From contig NZ_JAFIRA010000013.1 of the NCBI RefSeq assembly GCF_022848905.1, forward strand, positions 1 to 64,000: DNA of 64,000 nucleotides. Reading direction: 5' to 3'. The notes beneath the pieces were generated by a model, which was given only the letters and a program-made list of their open reading frames with translations, searched no databases and was not told the origin of the DNA. Positions 34,507 to 43,678 of the stretch are shown here, one piece after another. The stretch is from Thermostichus vulcanus str. 'Rupite'. Lineage in GTDB: Bacteria > Cyanobacteriota > Cyanobacteriia > Thermostichales > Thermostichaceae. The translations under genes and the position numbers were made by a program. Within the stretch, counting starts at the first letter, position 1. Each line of letters begins with the position of its first letter.

Positions 34507-36342
34507 ATGGGCTGGAACTGGCTAGTGACGACCATCTGGATGATTCCCCTTTATGCCTTGTTGGCTTGGATAGGAGCCTTGGTTTGGTTGCCTGGCGTTA
34601 CACGCCGCACGGGGCCACGCCCAGCCGGGTACTTGAATGCTCTGCTTAGCTTGGTCGCTTTTATCCATAGTGTCGGGGCCTTGGTAGCCATTTGGGGTCA
34701 CCCCGTCCAGGTAATGCGGTTTCCGTGGATGCAGGTGGGGGATCTGGTGCTGGAGTTGCCCCTCCAGGTTTCGGCGGTGACTCTAGGGGCCTGTGTGCTG
34801 GTGACGGGTTTGAACCTGGCCGCTCAGGTGTATGGCTTTGGCTACATGGAGATGGACTGGGGCTGGGCCAGATTTTTCTCGTTGCTGGGGCTGTTTGAGG
34901 GGGGAATGTGTGCCCTAGCCCTGTGCGACTCTCTGTTTTTTAGCTACGTCATTCTGGAGATTTTGACTCTGGGGACCTACCTGCTGGTGGGCTTGTGGTT
35001 CAACCAGCCTCTCGTGGTAACGGGGGCACGGGATGCATTTTTAACCAAGCGGGTCGGCGATTTGTTGTTGCTGATGGGGGTGATTGCCATCTATCCCCTG
35101 ACGGGATCCTGGGACTTCGAGGCTTTGGCAAGCTGGGCAGAGCGGGTTCAGACCGGAGAGGTGAGTGTGGATCCCACCCTAATCACGTTGGTGGGGTTAG
35201 GTTTACTGGCCGGTTCGGTGGGTAAGTGCGCCCAATTTCCGTTGCATCTGTGGCTGGATGAGGCGATGGAGGGGCCGATCCCTGCGACGATTTTGCGCAA
35301 TGCAGTGGTGGTGGGCACTGGGGCATGGGTGTTGATTCGTTTGCAACCCCTGTATGCCCTGTCACCAACAGTGTTGACAGTGATGCTGACTCTTGGTGGC
35401 CTAACGGCGGTGGGGGGATCCCTGGTGGCCCTGGCTCAGATTGATGCCAAGCGAGCCTTGTCCTACTTGGTGAGTGCCTACATGGGTTTGATTTTTGTGG
35501 CGGTGGGCACCGGGCACACCCAACAAGCCTACGGATTACTGCTCACCTACGCTCCGGCTATGGCCCTGTTGGTCATGGCTCAGGGCACTGTGATCTGGAA
35601 TAGCATTACCCAGGATTTGCGCTACCTGGGGGGGTTGTGGTCGCGGCGACCGGTGTCAGGACTGTGCTTTTTGATCGGGATGGCGGGGATGATCGCCTTG
35701 CCGCCGTTTGGTTCCTTTTGGGTGCTGACGGATCTGTGGCAGCAGTTGGTGGAATCTGGACAGGCGTTGTGGGCAGTGGTTCTCCTGCTCACCAATGGCA
35801 TCACTGCCCTAGGGCTGATGCGGGTGTTCGGCCTGATCTGGGCAGGCAAGCCTCAGCAAATGAGCGAGCGTTCGCCGGAGGTGCACTGGCCAATGATCCT
35901 GCCCATGACGGTGGTCATGGGAGTGACGCTGCACATGCCGATGATCTTGGCGGCGTTGGATCTAATTCCGGCACTAGACTGGACCCCCACCGGGGTCATG
36001 ACCGGATCCAGCCTGGTGGGGATCGCCTTGGGCGCGGCACTCTACCTGCGTCCAGAGCGGCGGGCTGTGGATTGGGCCTTTTTGTCCGACTGGCAGGATT
36101 TGTTGGCCAACGACTTCTATACCCCCAAGCTTTACCGGGCCAGTGTGGTGTTTGCAGTGCGCATTATTTCTGAAATCACGGCTTTACTCGACCGCTATGT
36201 GGTGGATGGCTTGGTGAACCTGACTAGCTTGGCGGTGCTGGCTGGGGGGCAAGTTTTGAAGTACACCACCTCCGGTCAGTTGCAGGTCTATTTGCTAACC
36301 ATTGTCGTGGGGGTAGCTCTCCTCGGTTGGTTGGTTCTCTAG
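34507..36342 (+). CDS. ndhF3: NDH-1 subunit 5, CO2-uptake type
   Basis: A 611-residue proton-pumping membrane subunit of the NDH-1MS complex in the thylakoid membrane. It has about 15 hydrophobic helices. The core LGLLAGSVGKCAQFPLHLWL followed by DEAMEGPIPATILRNA is the NuoL/NdhF proton-channel motif, and LAQIDAKRALSYLVSAYMGL carries the conserved lysines of helix 8. The GGAGGG site at 34498 fixes the start. The co-transcribed ndhD, cup and fasciclin genes identify it as NdhF3 rather than the respiratory NdhF1. This version of the complex couples electron flow to CO2-to-bicarbonate conversion. Confidence 0.93.
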   Translation: MGWNWLVTTIWMIPLYALLAWIGALVWLPGVTRRTGPRPAGYLNALLSLVAFIHSVGALVAIWGHPVQVMRFPWMQVGDLVLELPLQVSAVTLGACVLVTGLNLAAQVYGFGYMEMDWGWARFFSLLGLFEGGMCALALCDSLFFSYVILEILTLGTYLLVGLWFNQPLVVTGARDAFLTKRVGDLLLLMGVIAIYPLTGSWDFEALASWAERVQTGEVSVDPTLITLVGLGLLAGSVGKCAQFPLHLWLDEAMEGPIPATILRNAVVVGTGAWVLIRLQPLYALSPTVLTVMLTLGGLTAVGGSLVALAQIDAKRALSYLVSAYMGLIFVAVGTGHTQQAYGLLLTYAPAMALLVMAQGTVIWNSITQDLRYLGGLWSRRPVSGLCFLIGMAGMIALPPFGSFWVLTDLWQQLVESGQALWAVVLLLTNGITALGLMRVFGLIWAGKPQQMSERSPEVHWPMILPMTVVMGVTLHMPMILAALDLIPALDWTPTGVMTGSSLVGIALGAALYLRPERRAVDWAFLSDWQDLLANDFYTPKLYRASVVFAVRIISEITALLDRYVVDGLVNLTSLAVLAGGQVLKYTTSGQLQVYLLTIVVGVALLGWLVL

Positions 36343-36377
36343 GCTTAGGTGGATGAAAAGGCTGAGAAGGGAGGAAG

Positions 36378-37874
36378 GTGGAGATGATGCTAAATGTCTT
36401 GATTGCCTTGCCGATACTGGGATCCCTGCCGCTGTTTTTGGGGTTGGGGGGGCGAAAGCTGGCAGTGGTATTGTCGGGGATCCCGTTAACGATCTCGCTG
36501 CTGTTGTTTAGCCGTTTTGATCTGCAAACCGTGGGGATGCAGTGGCTAGAACGATGGGATTGGATCCCACAGGTGGGGTTGAACTATTCCTTGGGGTTGG
36601 ATGGTTTGTCGCTGTTGATGGTGGCTTTGAATGGGTTAATTACCCTGATTGCTGTGCTGACCGCCGAGCCTGATATTAAGCGACCCAACCTGTTTTACGG
36701 CTTGATTTTATTGATGAGCGGGGCGGTGAATGGAGCCTTTGCCGCTCAGAATTTGATTCTGTTTTTCTTGTTCTATGAGCTGGTGTTGATCCCGATCTAC
36801 TTGCTCATCTCCATCTGGGGTAGTGGTAAGCGGGATTATGCTGCTATCAAGTTTTTAATTTACACCGCCGTTTCTGCCATTTTCTTGTTAGGGGCCTTCT
36901 TGGCCATTTACTGGATTGGGGATCCCCACAGCTTTGAGCTGGCAGAAATTCCCATTGCCTCCTTCAGTCCTGCGGTTCAAACCTTGCTGTTGCTGGCTTT
37001 GATCGTGGCTTTTGGCATCAAGATGCCCTTGATTCCCTTTCACACGTGGTTGCCGGATGCCTATGGAGAAGCCTCGGCTCCGGTGGCGATGCTGCTGGGG
37101 GGCGTTCTCTCCAAGCTGGGCACCTACGGCTTGTTCCGCTTTGGCTTGCAACTGTTGCCGCAAGCCTGGGCCAATTTGGGCGGGATCCTAGCTTGGTGGG
37201 GAGCGATTGCAGTACTGGCAGGGGCTTTGGCGGCGATCGCGCAAAAGGACATCAAGCGGATGGTGGCCTACAGTTCTATCGGCCATATGGGCTATATCCT
37301 CCTGGGCATGGCGGCGGCTACTTCCATTAGTCTGACCGGGGTGATGGTGCAGATGGTGGCTCACGGGCTGATTCTGGCGCTGCTATTTGACTTGGTGGGT
37401 TTGGTGGAGCGCAAAGTGGGTACCCGCGATTTGAACGTATTAAACGGTCTGCTCAACCCCCTCCGCGGCCTGCCGACCATTAGTGCCCTGCTGATTTTGG
37501 GGGGGATGGCCAGTGCTGGGATCCCAGGGTTGATCGGTTTTGTGGCAGAGTTTTTGATCTTCCAAGGCAGCTACAGCGATTTCCCCTTGCCCACGCTGAT
37601 CGGTATCTTGGGCACCGGCTTGACGGCGGTCTATTTTGTGATTTTGCTCAACCGCACCTGTTTTGGGAAATTGGATAATCGCACCGCCTACTACCCTGCG
37701 GTGAAGGGTTGGGAACGGATCCCGGGATTGGTCTTAGCGGCGTTGATCCTCTGGTTTGGGATCCAACCCATGAACCTAGTGAAATGGCCGCAACCTTTGG
37801 CCTTCAACCTCTCCACTCAGGTGGCTCAAGCCCACGCCGTCATCCTGGCAGAAGCAGGGAATCTTACCCCCTAG
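36378..37874 (+). CDS. ndhD3: NDH-1 subunit 4, CO2-uptake type
   Basis: A 498-residue antiporter-like membrane subunit, partner of NdhF3. LYELVLIPIYLLISIWGSGK bears the conserved glutamate of helix 5. GIKMPLIPFHTWLPDAYGEA and IAQKDIKRMVAYSSIGHMGY are the channel motifs of NuoM/NdhD proteins, and GGVLSKLGTYGLFRF the lysine helix. It starts 35 bp after ndhF3, with the weak site GGAAGGTGG before the ATG. As with ndhF3, the specific NDH-1MS assignment rests on the neighbours. Confidence 0.93.
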   Translation: MEMMLNVLIALPILGSLPLFLGLGGRKLAVVLSGIPLTISLLLFSRFDLQTVGMQWLERWDWIPQVGLNYSLGLDGLSLLMVALNGLITLIAVLTAEPDIKRPNLFYGLILLMSGAVNGAFAAQNLILFFLFYELVLIPIYLLISIWGSGKRDYAAIKFLIYTAVSAIFLLGAFLAIYWIGDPHSFELAEIPIASFSPAVQTLLLLALIVAFGIKMPLIPFHTWLPDAYGEASAPVAMLLGGVLSKLGTYGLFRFGLQLLPQAWANLGGILAWWGAIAVLAGALAAIAQKDIKRMVAYSSIGHMGYILLGMAAATSISLTGVMVQMVAHGLILALLFDLVGLVERKVGTRDLNVLNGLLNPLRGLPTISALLILGGMASAGIPGLIGFVAEFLIFQGSYSDFPLPTLIGILGTGLTAVYFVILLNRTCFGKLDNRTAYYPAVKGWERIPGLVLAALILWFGIQPMNLVKWPQPLAFNLSTQVAQAHAVILAEAGNLTP

Positions 37875-37959
37875 AACTGGCACCACCGAAGCCGTATTGC
37901 AGAACGGGATCCCCATTGCAGCGCTGAAGAAACTTGATGGAGCTATCTGGGAGTTATCT

Positions 37960-39273
37960 ATGTCCGTAGCCACTCAACCGAAAACCCAATTACCCCCTTC
38001 TACCCATCCTTTTGCTGACATTGTCCATCGGCTGGAAGCGGGTGGATCCATGTTGCCGGATACCCCTGAGAACCTGATGCAGATCATCGGCCTCTACAAA
38101 GCCTATGCGGTGCCGATGGATTTTTACTGGCGGGATCTGCTCTACATTGCCGAGCAGGTATTTGTGGATCCCTTGCCCTTTTTTAAGTTCATCATCCCTG
38201 AAGAATATCTCCAGTTAGCCAACCACTATGCGGGGGACAATGCCGATTTGCGGATTTGGCGTGGCCCTGCTACGGCCCACCCGGAGTTGCTGGAGTTTAT
38301 GGAAAAAGGGGAACTGAAGCGTAAGCTGCCCCGGATTTTGCATCACCTTTGGCATGACCGCATCAACATGGAATTTGCCGAAGAATGTATGCGGGCGATG
38401 CTCTGGCATCGGGATATGGGGGGGCTTTTGGATCCCTACATGGACTCCGAGGAATACAAACAAAATGCCGACCGGGCCATCCGGGCTTATATCCAGGGAA
38501 ATCCGCTACTGCAAGGCCTATATAAGCTTTTTCCCGACATGTTTATAGAGCTGTGCCGTCAGGCCACGATGTATTCGGTGCTGGGGTTATTTTGGGAAGT
38601 GATGGCCCCGGTCTTTTTTGAGATGAGCGATCTCTATGATGAGGGCAAGCTTACCAGTGTGCCGGAGGCAATGAACTTTTTGGTGAATGGGATTTTTGCC
38701 ATTGCTGGCCGACCCATTTATCACCGTGTCCGTATTCGTGGAGAATGGTACGACATTGTGCCCAAATCCAAGGGCTTCACTTGGCTGTATGAGGCGGCAT
38801 TTCCTTATGTGGAAGCGGTGTTTTATCGCACGTCTCCCTTCCGGGGTACCAAATCCTACAATGCTCAGGCCAACCAAGTTCCTGTGAATCAACTGGATTT
38901 CCACTACGGAATTTTGTATGCAGATAAGTTCCCAGTCGGTACAGCCGGGATCCCACCCACTCTATTACACCAGGATATGTACCACTTTTTGCCCCAGTAT
39001 TTGGTGGATTATTATCGTCAGCATTGCCGAGGCGATGAGGATATGCTGATCCAGTTGGGGGTTAGCTTCCAGCGTTCCATGTACAACGTCACCTCGGCAG
39101 TGATCCAAGCTGGCCGGGCTGCTTTTCTGTACCCGTTGGATGATCCCAATCCGCGTCACCTGATGATGAATCGCCGCTATTTTGAAGGGCAACTGAATCG
39201 TTTTACCCGTCCTGAATACGGCATTCGAGAAGCTGCACGCCTCACTTGCATTCAAGATCAGAACTATCGCTAA
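37960..39273 (+). CDS. cupA: CO2 hydration protein CupA (ChpY)
   Basis: 437 residues from ATG 37960; a TTG at 37897 would add 21 unlikely residues. Cup proteins cap the NDH-1MS complex on the cytosolic side and hydrate CO2 in a one-way reaction driven by electron transport. MDFYWRDLLYIAEQVFVDPL and FFKFIIPEEYLQLANHY are characteristic. Several conserved histidines, arginines and cysteines could hold zinc, as seen in cryo-EM work on related complexes. CupA rather than CupB is favoured because ndhF3/ndhD3 lie upstream and a fasciclin (cupS) gene downstream. Confidence 0.92.
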   Translation: MSVATQPKTQLPPSTHPFADIVHRLEAGGSMLPDTPENLMQIIGLYKAYAVPMDFYWRDLLYIAEQVFVDPLPFFKFIIPEEYLQLANHYAGDNADLRIWRGPATAHPELLEFMEKGELKRKLPRILHHLWHDRINMEFAEECMRAMLWHRDMGGLLDPYMDSEEYKQNADRAIRAYIQGNPLLQGLYKLFPDMFIELCRQATMYSVLGLFWEVMAPVFFEMSDLYDEGKLTSVPEAMNFLVNGIFAIAGRPIYHRVRIRGEWYDIVPKSKGFTWLYEAAFPYVEAVFYRTSPFRGTKSYNAQANQVPVNQLDFHYGILYADKFPVGTAGIPPTLLHQDMYHFLPQYLVDYYRQHCRGDEDMLIQLGVSFQRSMYNVTSAVIQAGRAAFLYPLDDPNPRHLMMNRRYFEGQLNRFTRPEYGIREAARLTCIQDQNYR

Positions 39274-39319
39274 GTCTTGACTCTACCCCAAAGACCTCAC
39301 CACAAAAGGGATCCCGCTC

Positions 39320-39772
39320 ATGCCAGACATTGTCGATATTGCCGTTTCTGTAGAAGGCTTTTCCACGTTGGTAACGGCGGTGAAAGCAGCCAATTTGGTG
39401 GATACTCTCAAGAGCCCTGGCCCGTTTACTGTCTTTGCCCCGACGGATGCTGCTTTTGCCAAACTGCCCGCTGGAACGATCACCACGCTGGTGCAAAACA
39501 TCCCCCAATTGACTCGCATTCTGTGTTATCACGTTGTCCCCGGTCCCCTGAAAAAAGCCGATCTAGCCAAGTTCCAAACCGTTGGATCGGTGGAGGGATC
39601 CCCGATTGATCTCACAATCGACGAAGATATTTTCGAGGTGAACAATGCCACTGTCCTTCAGGCCGATGTTGAAGCAGAGAATGGCATCATTCACGTCATC
39701 GACACGGTAATCTTGATGCGGCCCCATTGGTTCTGGCCCATCATGAACTCCACTCTACCCGCCGGAGTATAA
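39320..39772 (+). CDS. cupS: fasciclin-domain protein CupS
   Basis: A 150-residue protein consisting of one fasciclin (FAS1) domain: [38 protein letters not shown] and [13 protein letters not shown]. It has no signal peptide, unlike most FAS1 proteins, which agrees with CupS, the small cytosolic subunit of NDH-1MS. It ends the ndhF3-ndhD3-cupA-cupS operon, 46 bp after cupA. Its exact role in the complex is unsettled; stabilising CupA has been suggested. Confidence 0.9.
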   Translation: MPDIVDIAVSVEGFSTLVTAVKAANLVDTLKSPGPFTVFAPTDAAFAKLPAGTITTLVQNIPQLTRILCYHVVPGPLKKADLAKFQTVGSVEGSPIDLTIDEDIFEVNNATVLQADVEAENGIIHVIDTVILMRPHWFWPIMNSTLPAGV

Positions 39773-39886
39773 GCGGACGAAGTATAAACCGAATGTAACG
39801 GCTGAATAAATGGTAGCCGAAAACACATTTTGCTGGCACGCAGCCGCCAACAGTAAAGAGGGGGTAGTGTTCAAGGGATCCCAGAC

Positions 39887-41347
39887 GTGCGCTTTGATAC
39901 TTACGATCCTGGTGAAGGTTTCTACGACGAGCTGTTTCTGGCGGCGAACCAGCCGCGTCCTGAAGCCGTCCCTTTGATCGAGCGCATCCACTCCTTGGAG
40001 GAAGGGGAGCTGCAGCGGCGGCAACAGGCAGCCCAGGCCGCTTTCTTTCAAATGGGGATTACCTTCAACGTTTATGGTGACAGCCAGGGGACGGAGCGGA
40101 TTTTCCCGTTTGACATCATTCCGCGCATCATCTCGGCTGGTGAGTGGAGTCGGCTGGAGCAGGGCTTAAAACAGCGCATCCATGCCCTCAACCTGTTTAT
40201 TGATGACATTTACCACGACCAGAAGATTCTCAAAGATGGGATCCTGCCGCCGGAGCTGATCGAGTCGGCTAAGGGGTTTTTGCGCCCCTGTATTGGCTTG
40301 AATCCACCGGGAGGGATTTGGTGCCACATTACCGGAACGGATCTGGTTCGGGATCGAGATGGCACTTGGTATGTGTTGGAGGACAACCTACGCTGTCCCT
40401 CGGGGGTGTCCTATGTGTTGGAAAATCGGCGGGTGATGAAAAGTACCTTCCCGGCCCTTTTTAACACCATGGGGATCCAGCCGGTGGATGATTATCCCAG
40501 CCACTTACTGGAGACTCTGCTCCACCTCACTCCCCCGCAGCTTTCCAATCCAACTGTGGTGGTACTAACCCCCGGCATCTACAACTCTGCCTATTTCGAG
40601 CATTCCTTTTTGGCCCAGCAAATGGGGGTGGAATTGGTAGAGGGGCGGGATCTGGTGGTGGCAGATGGCTACTTGCAAATGCGAACCACCAAGGGTCTGC
40701 AACGGGTGGATGTGGTCTATCGCCGCATTGACGATGATTTTATCGATCCCCTGGCGTTTCGTCCCGATTCGATGCTAGGGGTGCCGGGGCTATTGGAGGT
40801 GTATCGCTCGGGTCGGGTGGCGATTGCCAATGCCCTTGGGACGGGAGTGGCCGATGACAAGGTGATCTACGCCTATGTGCCCAAGATGATTCGCTACTAC
40901 CTGGGAGAAGAGGCGATTCTGCCCAATGTGCCCACCTACCTCTGTTGGGATCCTCAGGATCAAGCCTATGTCCTAGAAAACTTGGACAAGCTGGTGGTGA
41001 AAGCAGCCAACGAGTCGGGGGGATACGGCATGTTGATGGGATCCCAGGCCACACCGGCAGAACGGGCTGCTTTTGCCGAGAAAATCCGTGCTCAACCCCG
41101 CAACTACATCGCCCAACCGACGCTATGCCTGTCGCGGGTACCCACCTTAGTCGATCGGGGGGAAGGCCCTTGCCTGGAGGCCTGCCATGTGGATTTGCGG
41201 CCCTACATCCTCTACGGCGAAGACATTTATGTTCATCCCGGCGGCCTGACTCGCGTTGCCCTCAAGAAGGGATCCCTGGTGGTGAACTCCTCCCAAGGAG
41301 GGGGCAGTAAAGATACTTGGGTGCTGTGCTCGGATCCCAGTTGTTGA
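39887..41347 (+). CDS. circularly permuted ATP-grasp protein (DUF404/DUF407 type)
   Basis: 486 residues from a GTG start. The order [21 protein letters not shown]-like [58 protein letters not shown] and [15 protein letters not shown] is that of type 2 circularly permuted ATP-grasp proteins. They are likely peptide ligases. Their usual partners are an alpha-E (DUF403) protein and a transglutaminase-like protease. An alpha-E gene lies nearby at 42674-43678 on the opposite strand. Substrate unknown. It starts 114 bp after cupS and may be read from its own promoter. Confidence 0.88.
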   Translation: MRFDTYDPGEGFYDELFLAANQPRPEAVPLIERIHSLEEGELQRRQQAAQAAFFQMGITFNVYGDSQGTERIFPFDIIPRIISAGEWSRLEQGLKQRIHALNLFIDDIYHDQKILKDGILPPELIESAKGFLRPCIGLNPPGGIWCHITGTDLVRDRDGTWYVLEDNLRCPSGVSYVLENRRVMKSTFPALFNTMGIQPVDDYPSHLLETLLHLTPPQLSNPTVVVLTPGIYNSAYFEHSFLAQQMGVELVEGRDLVVADGYLQMRTTKGLQRVDVVYRRIDDDFIDPLAFRPDSMLGVPGLLEVYRSGRVAIANALGTGVADDKVIYAYVPKMIRYYLGEEAILPNVPTYLCWDPQDQAYVLENLDKLVVKAANESGGYGMLMGSQATPAERAAFAEKIRAQPRNYIAQPTLCLSRVPTLVDRGEGPCLEACHVDLRPYILYGEDIYVHPGGLTRVALKKGSLVVNSSQGGGSKDTWVLCSDPSC

Positions 41348-41380
41348 TGGGCTAGGGATGGATGAGTTGAGGGCTATCCG

Positions 41381-41950
41381 TTACTTGGAGCGAGCTTTTC
41401 TTGGAGGATCTGGGCGGCCAAACCGACCGAAGCGGCTGGCGTGTTGATGGGCCAGCTCCACGTAGTGCTGGGCATGGACGCGCAACTTTTCCACTTCCTC
41501 GTCCGTAAGGGTGCGGATGGCTTTTGCCGGAGTCCCCACAGCCAAAGAGCGGGGCGGCACAGACTTGGTGACCACAGCTCCAGCCCCAATAATGCTGCCG
41601 GCTCCAATGGTGACTCCGTTCAGGATGGTGGCCCCAATCCCGATCAGACACCCCCCCTGAATGCGGGCACTGTGGATAACCGCCCGATGGCCGATGGTCA
41701 CCTCTTCGCCAATAATCGTCGGTTGATCGGGATCCCCATGCACGATTGCCCCGTCCTGAATGTTGGTGCAGCGGCCAATAGTAATCGGAGAAATATCTCC
41801 CCGCAGGATGGCCCCATACCAGATGCTCACGGATTCCGAGAGTTCCACAGTTCCGATCAAGGTGGCATTGGCGGCGATAAAGGCTACCTTATCCATTCCC
41901 GTCGGTTCTTGATCCAACCAAATGGGCCAAGTATCCTGTGCTTCTTCCAT
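41381..41950 (-). CDS. gamma-carbonic-anhydrase-like hexapeptide-repeat protein
   Basis: A 189-residue left-handed beta-helix protein: [49 protein letters not shown] and [13 protein letters not shown]. The three histidines (IVHGD, IGHRA and VIHSA) match the zinc ligands of gamma carbonic anhydrases. The catalytic acid loop of Cam is not obvious, so it could be a YrdA/PaaY-like member with weak activity. [13 protein letters not shown] (ATG 41896) is an alternative start. It lies 2 kb from the CO2-uptake operon, which is suggestive but not proof of a role in carbon concentration. Confidence 0.83.
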   Translation of the reverse strand: MEEAQDTWPIWLDQEPTGMDKVAFIAANATLIGTVELSESVSIWYGAILRGDISPITIGRCTNIQDGAIVHGDPDQPTIIGEEVTIGHRAVIHSARIQGGCLIGIGATILNGVTIGAGSIIGAGAVVTKSVPPRSLAVGTPAKAIRTLTDEEVEKLRVHAQHYVELAHQHASRFGRFGRPDPPRKARSK

Positions 41951-42044
41951 TTAGCAGATCCCCCAAAGCAGGGAGAGCAGGTCTGAACAACAACGCATGG
42001 GCAATGGATCCTTACTCGACAGGGACTTTGCCGATTGGCCCTCC

Positions 42045-42677
42045 TCAACGGCAAGTTCTGAGGGCGAGGATATCGGCTCCTGAGATCTTATCCAGATTCC
42101 GACTGATCTTTTCGATATCCCAATTCCACCAAGCAATCTGCAACAGCTCCTGGATCACCTCCTCGGAGAAGCGGTATCGCAGAATCCGAGCTGGGTTTCC
42201 ACCCACAATCGCGTAAGGGGGCACATCCCGGCTCACCACTGCTTTTGCCCCAATGATCGCCCCATCCCCTACTTTGACGCCCGGAAGTAGCGTCGCTTCG
42301 TAGCCAATCCAAACATCGTTACCAATGACCGTATCGCCTTTGTCAGGGAAAGACTCGGGCGCAGGTTCGGATCCCTCCCATCCTTGGCCAAAAATAAAAA
42401 AGGGAAAGCTGGAAAATCCGGCGATGGCGTGATTGGCGCCATTCATGATGAATTTAACGCCACGGGCAATGGCGCAAAACTTACCGATGATCAGACGATC
42501 CCCCACAAAAGGGTAGTGGTACAAAACATTGCGTTGAAAATTCTCCGAATCGTCTGGATCATCGTAGTAGGTGTAATCTCCGATCAAAATCTTGGGATTG
42601 GAGACAGTGTTCTTGATAAAACAAATTTGTGGGAAACCCACCATCGGATGAGGATTTTGAGGATCAGGGCCATTCAT
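42045..42677 (-). CDS. CatB/Vat-type xenobiotic O-acetyltransferase
   Basis: A 210-residue hexapeptide acyltransferase. ILIGDYTYYDDPDDSENFQR and LYHYPFVGDRLIIGKFCAIA are signatures of the CatB chloramphenicol/virginiamycin acetyltransferase group. The catalytic histidine is in MNGANHAIAGFSSFPF. PYAIVGGNPARILRYRFSEE is the C-terminal cap. It uses acetyl-CoA to acetylate a hydroxyl group; many chromosomal members act on unknown natural substrates, so drug resistance should not be assumed. Its start codon overlaps the stop of the alpha-E gene (ATGA), so the two are one unit. Confidence 0.88.
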   Translation of the reverse strand: MNGPDPQNPHPMVGFPQICFIKNTVSNPKILIGDYTYYDDPDDSENFQRNVLYHYPFVGDRLIIGKFCAIARGVKFIMNGANHAIAGFSSFPFFIFGQGWEGSEPAPESFPDKGDTVIGNDVWIGYEATLLPGVKVGDGAIIGAKAVVSRDVPPYAIVGGNPARILRYRFSEEVIQELLQIAWWNWDIEKISRNLDKISGADILALRTCR

Positions 42678-43678
42678 ATTCGTTGTGTTTGGCGTTGGGA
42701 GGACAAAGAGGGATCCACAGGTTGCAAAGGTTGAATAGCAAAGAATGTTTCGTAAATACGCTCCCCAACCCGGTTCATTTGAAATTGTAAATTATCGAGA
42801 AACTCGTGTAGACCCTGTTCTATGATTTCATCAATGGTTAAGTAGTCTAATTCGGAGCGCAAACGGCCCAAAGCCCGCTCACCGGGATCCCGCCAGGTGC
42901 CGGCTGGAGTACCCGTAATCTGGTGCAAAGATCGATCCGCCTGAATCAAACAAAACTGAATCGAACGGGGAAACTGCCGATCCAAAATCAGGAAAGAGGC
43001 CACCTCCCGGGGGTTAATGCGATGTTGACGACTGTATTTGCGGTACATTTCATAAGCACTGGCAGATTTCAGCAAAGCAATCCACTGCAACTCATCCAGC
43101 GCTGTGCCCACGTATTGTACGGAAGGCAATAGAATAAAGTATTTTACATCTAAGATCCGTGCGGTTTTATCAGCCCGTTCCAAAAGGCGGCCAATCTGGC
43201 CAAAATGCCATCCTTCTCCATGGGTCATGGTGGCATCCATAACCCCAGCAAACAGGTGACTGGCCAGCTTCACTTCCGTAAAAAAATCATGCCACTGGCT
43301 TAAGTTTCGCCCCTGCTGGGCCGCCTCTTTCACCATCAAATAAAATCGATTCACCCGCTCCCACATTTCCGAGGAAATCACTTCTCGTACAGAACGGGCA
43401 TTTTCTCGCGCCCATTGCAGGCAGGAAAGGATCGAGTTGGGATAATCCCTATCAAAAGCCAGAAATTGGACGACCGTATCTTGAGTGGCTTCACCGTAGC
43501 GCTGGTAAAACAGTTCGTGATCCCCCGTAGTGTAAATAATCGGATCCCATTGTTGAGCGGTGCCACTGGGAGAGTCGAGGATTAGGTTCAAGTTGACATC
43601 GACAAACCGGGCAATATTCTCCGCACGTTCCACATAGCGGTTTAGCCAGTAAATCGAATCTGCCACCCGACTCAACAT
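42674..43678 (-). CDS. alpha-E domain protein (DUF403)
   Basis: 334 residues from ATG 43678, starting MLSRVADSIYWLNRYVERAE, the family signature; the longer reading to 43759 is not supported. The protein is mostly helical, with WHDFFTEVKLASHLFAGVMD and HGEGWHFGQIGRLLERADKT as conserved blocks. Alpha-E proteins go with circularly permuted ATP-grasp ligases and transglutaminase-like proteases in a presumed peptide-making system. The ATP-grasp partner is at 39887-41347, opposite strand. No transglutaminase gene is in view. It overlaps the upstream membrane-protein gene by 7 bp. Confidence 0.88.
   Translation of the reverse strand: MLSRVADSIYWLNRYVERAENIARFVDVNLNLILDSPSGTAQQWDPIIYTTGDHELFYQRYGEATQDTVVQFLAFDRDYPNSILSCLQWARENARSVREVISSEMWERVNRFYLMVKEAAQQGRNLSQWHDFFTEVKLASHLFAGVMDATMTHGEGWHFGQIGRLLERADKTARILDVKYFILLPSVQYVGTALDELQWIALLKSASAYEMYRKYSRQHRINPREVASFLILDRQFPRSIQFCLIQADRSLHQITGTPAGTWRDPGERALGRLRSELDYLTIDEIIEQGLHEFLDNLQFQMNRVGERIYETFFAIQPLQPVDPSLSSQRQTQRI

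Noticed and set aside
42045-42677. Naming the CatB-type protein an antibiotic-resistance gene
   Set aside because: Chromosomal members of this group often have other substrates, and its coupling to an alpha-E gene suggests a house role.
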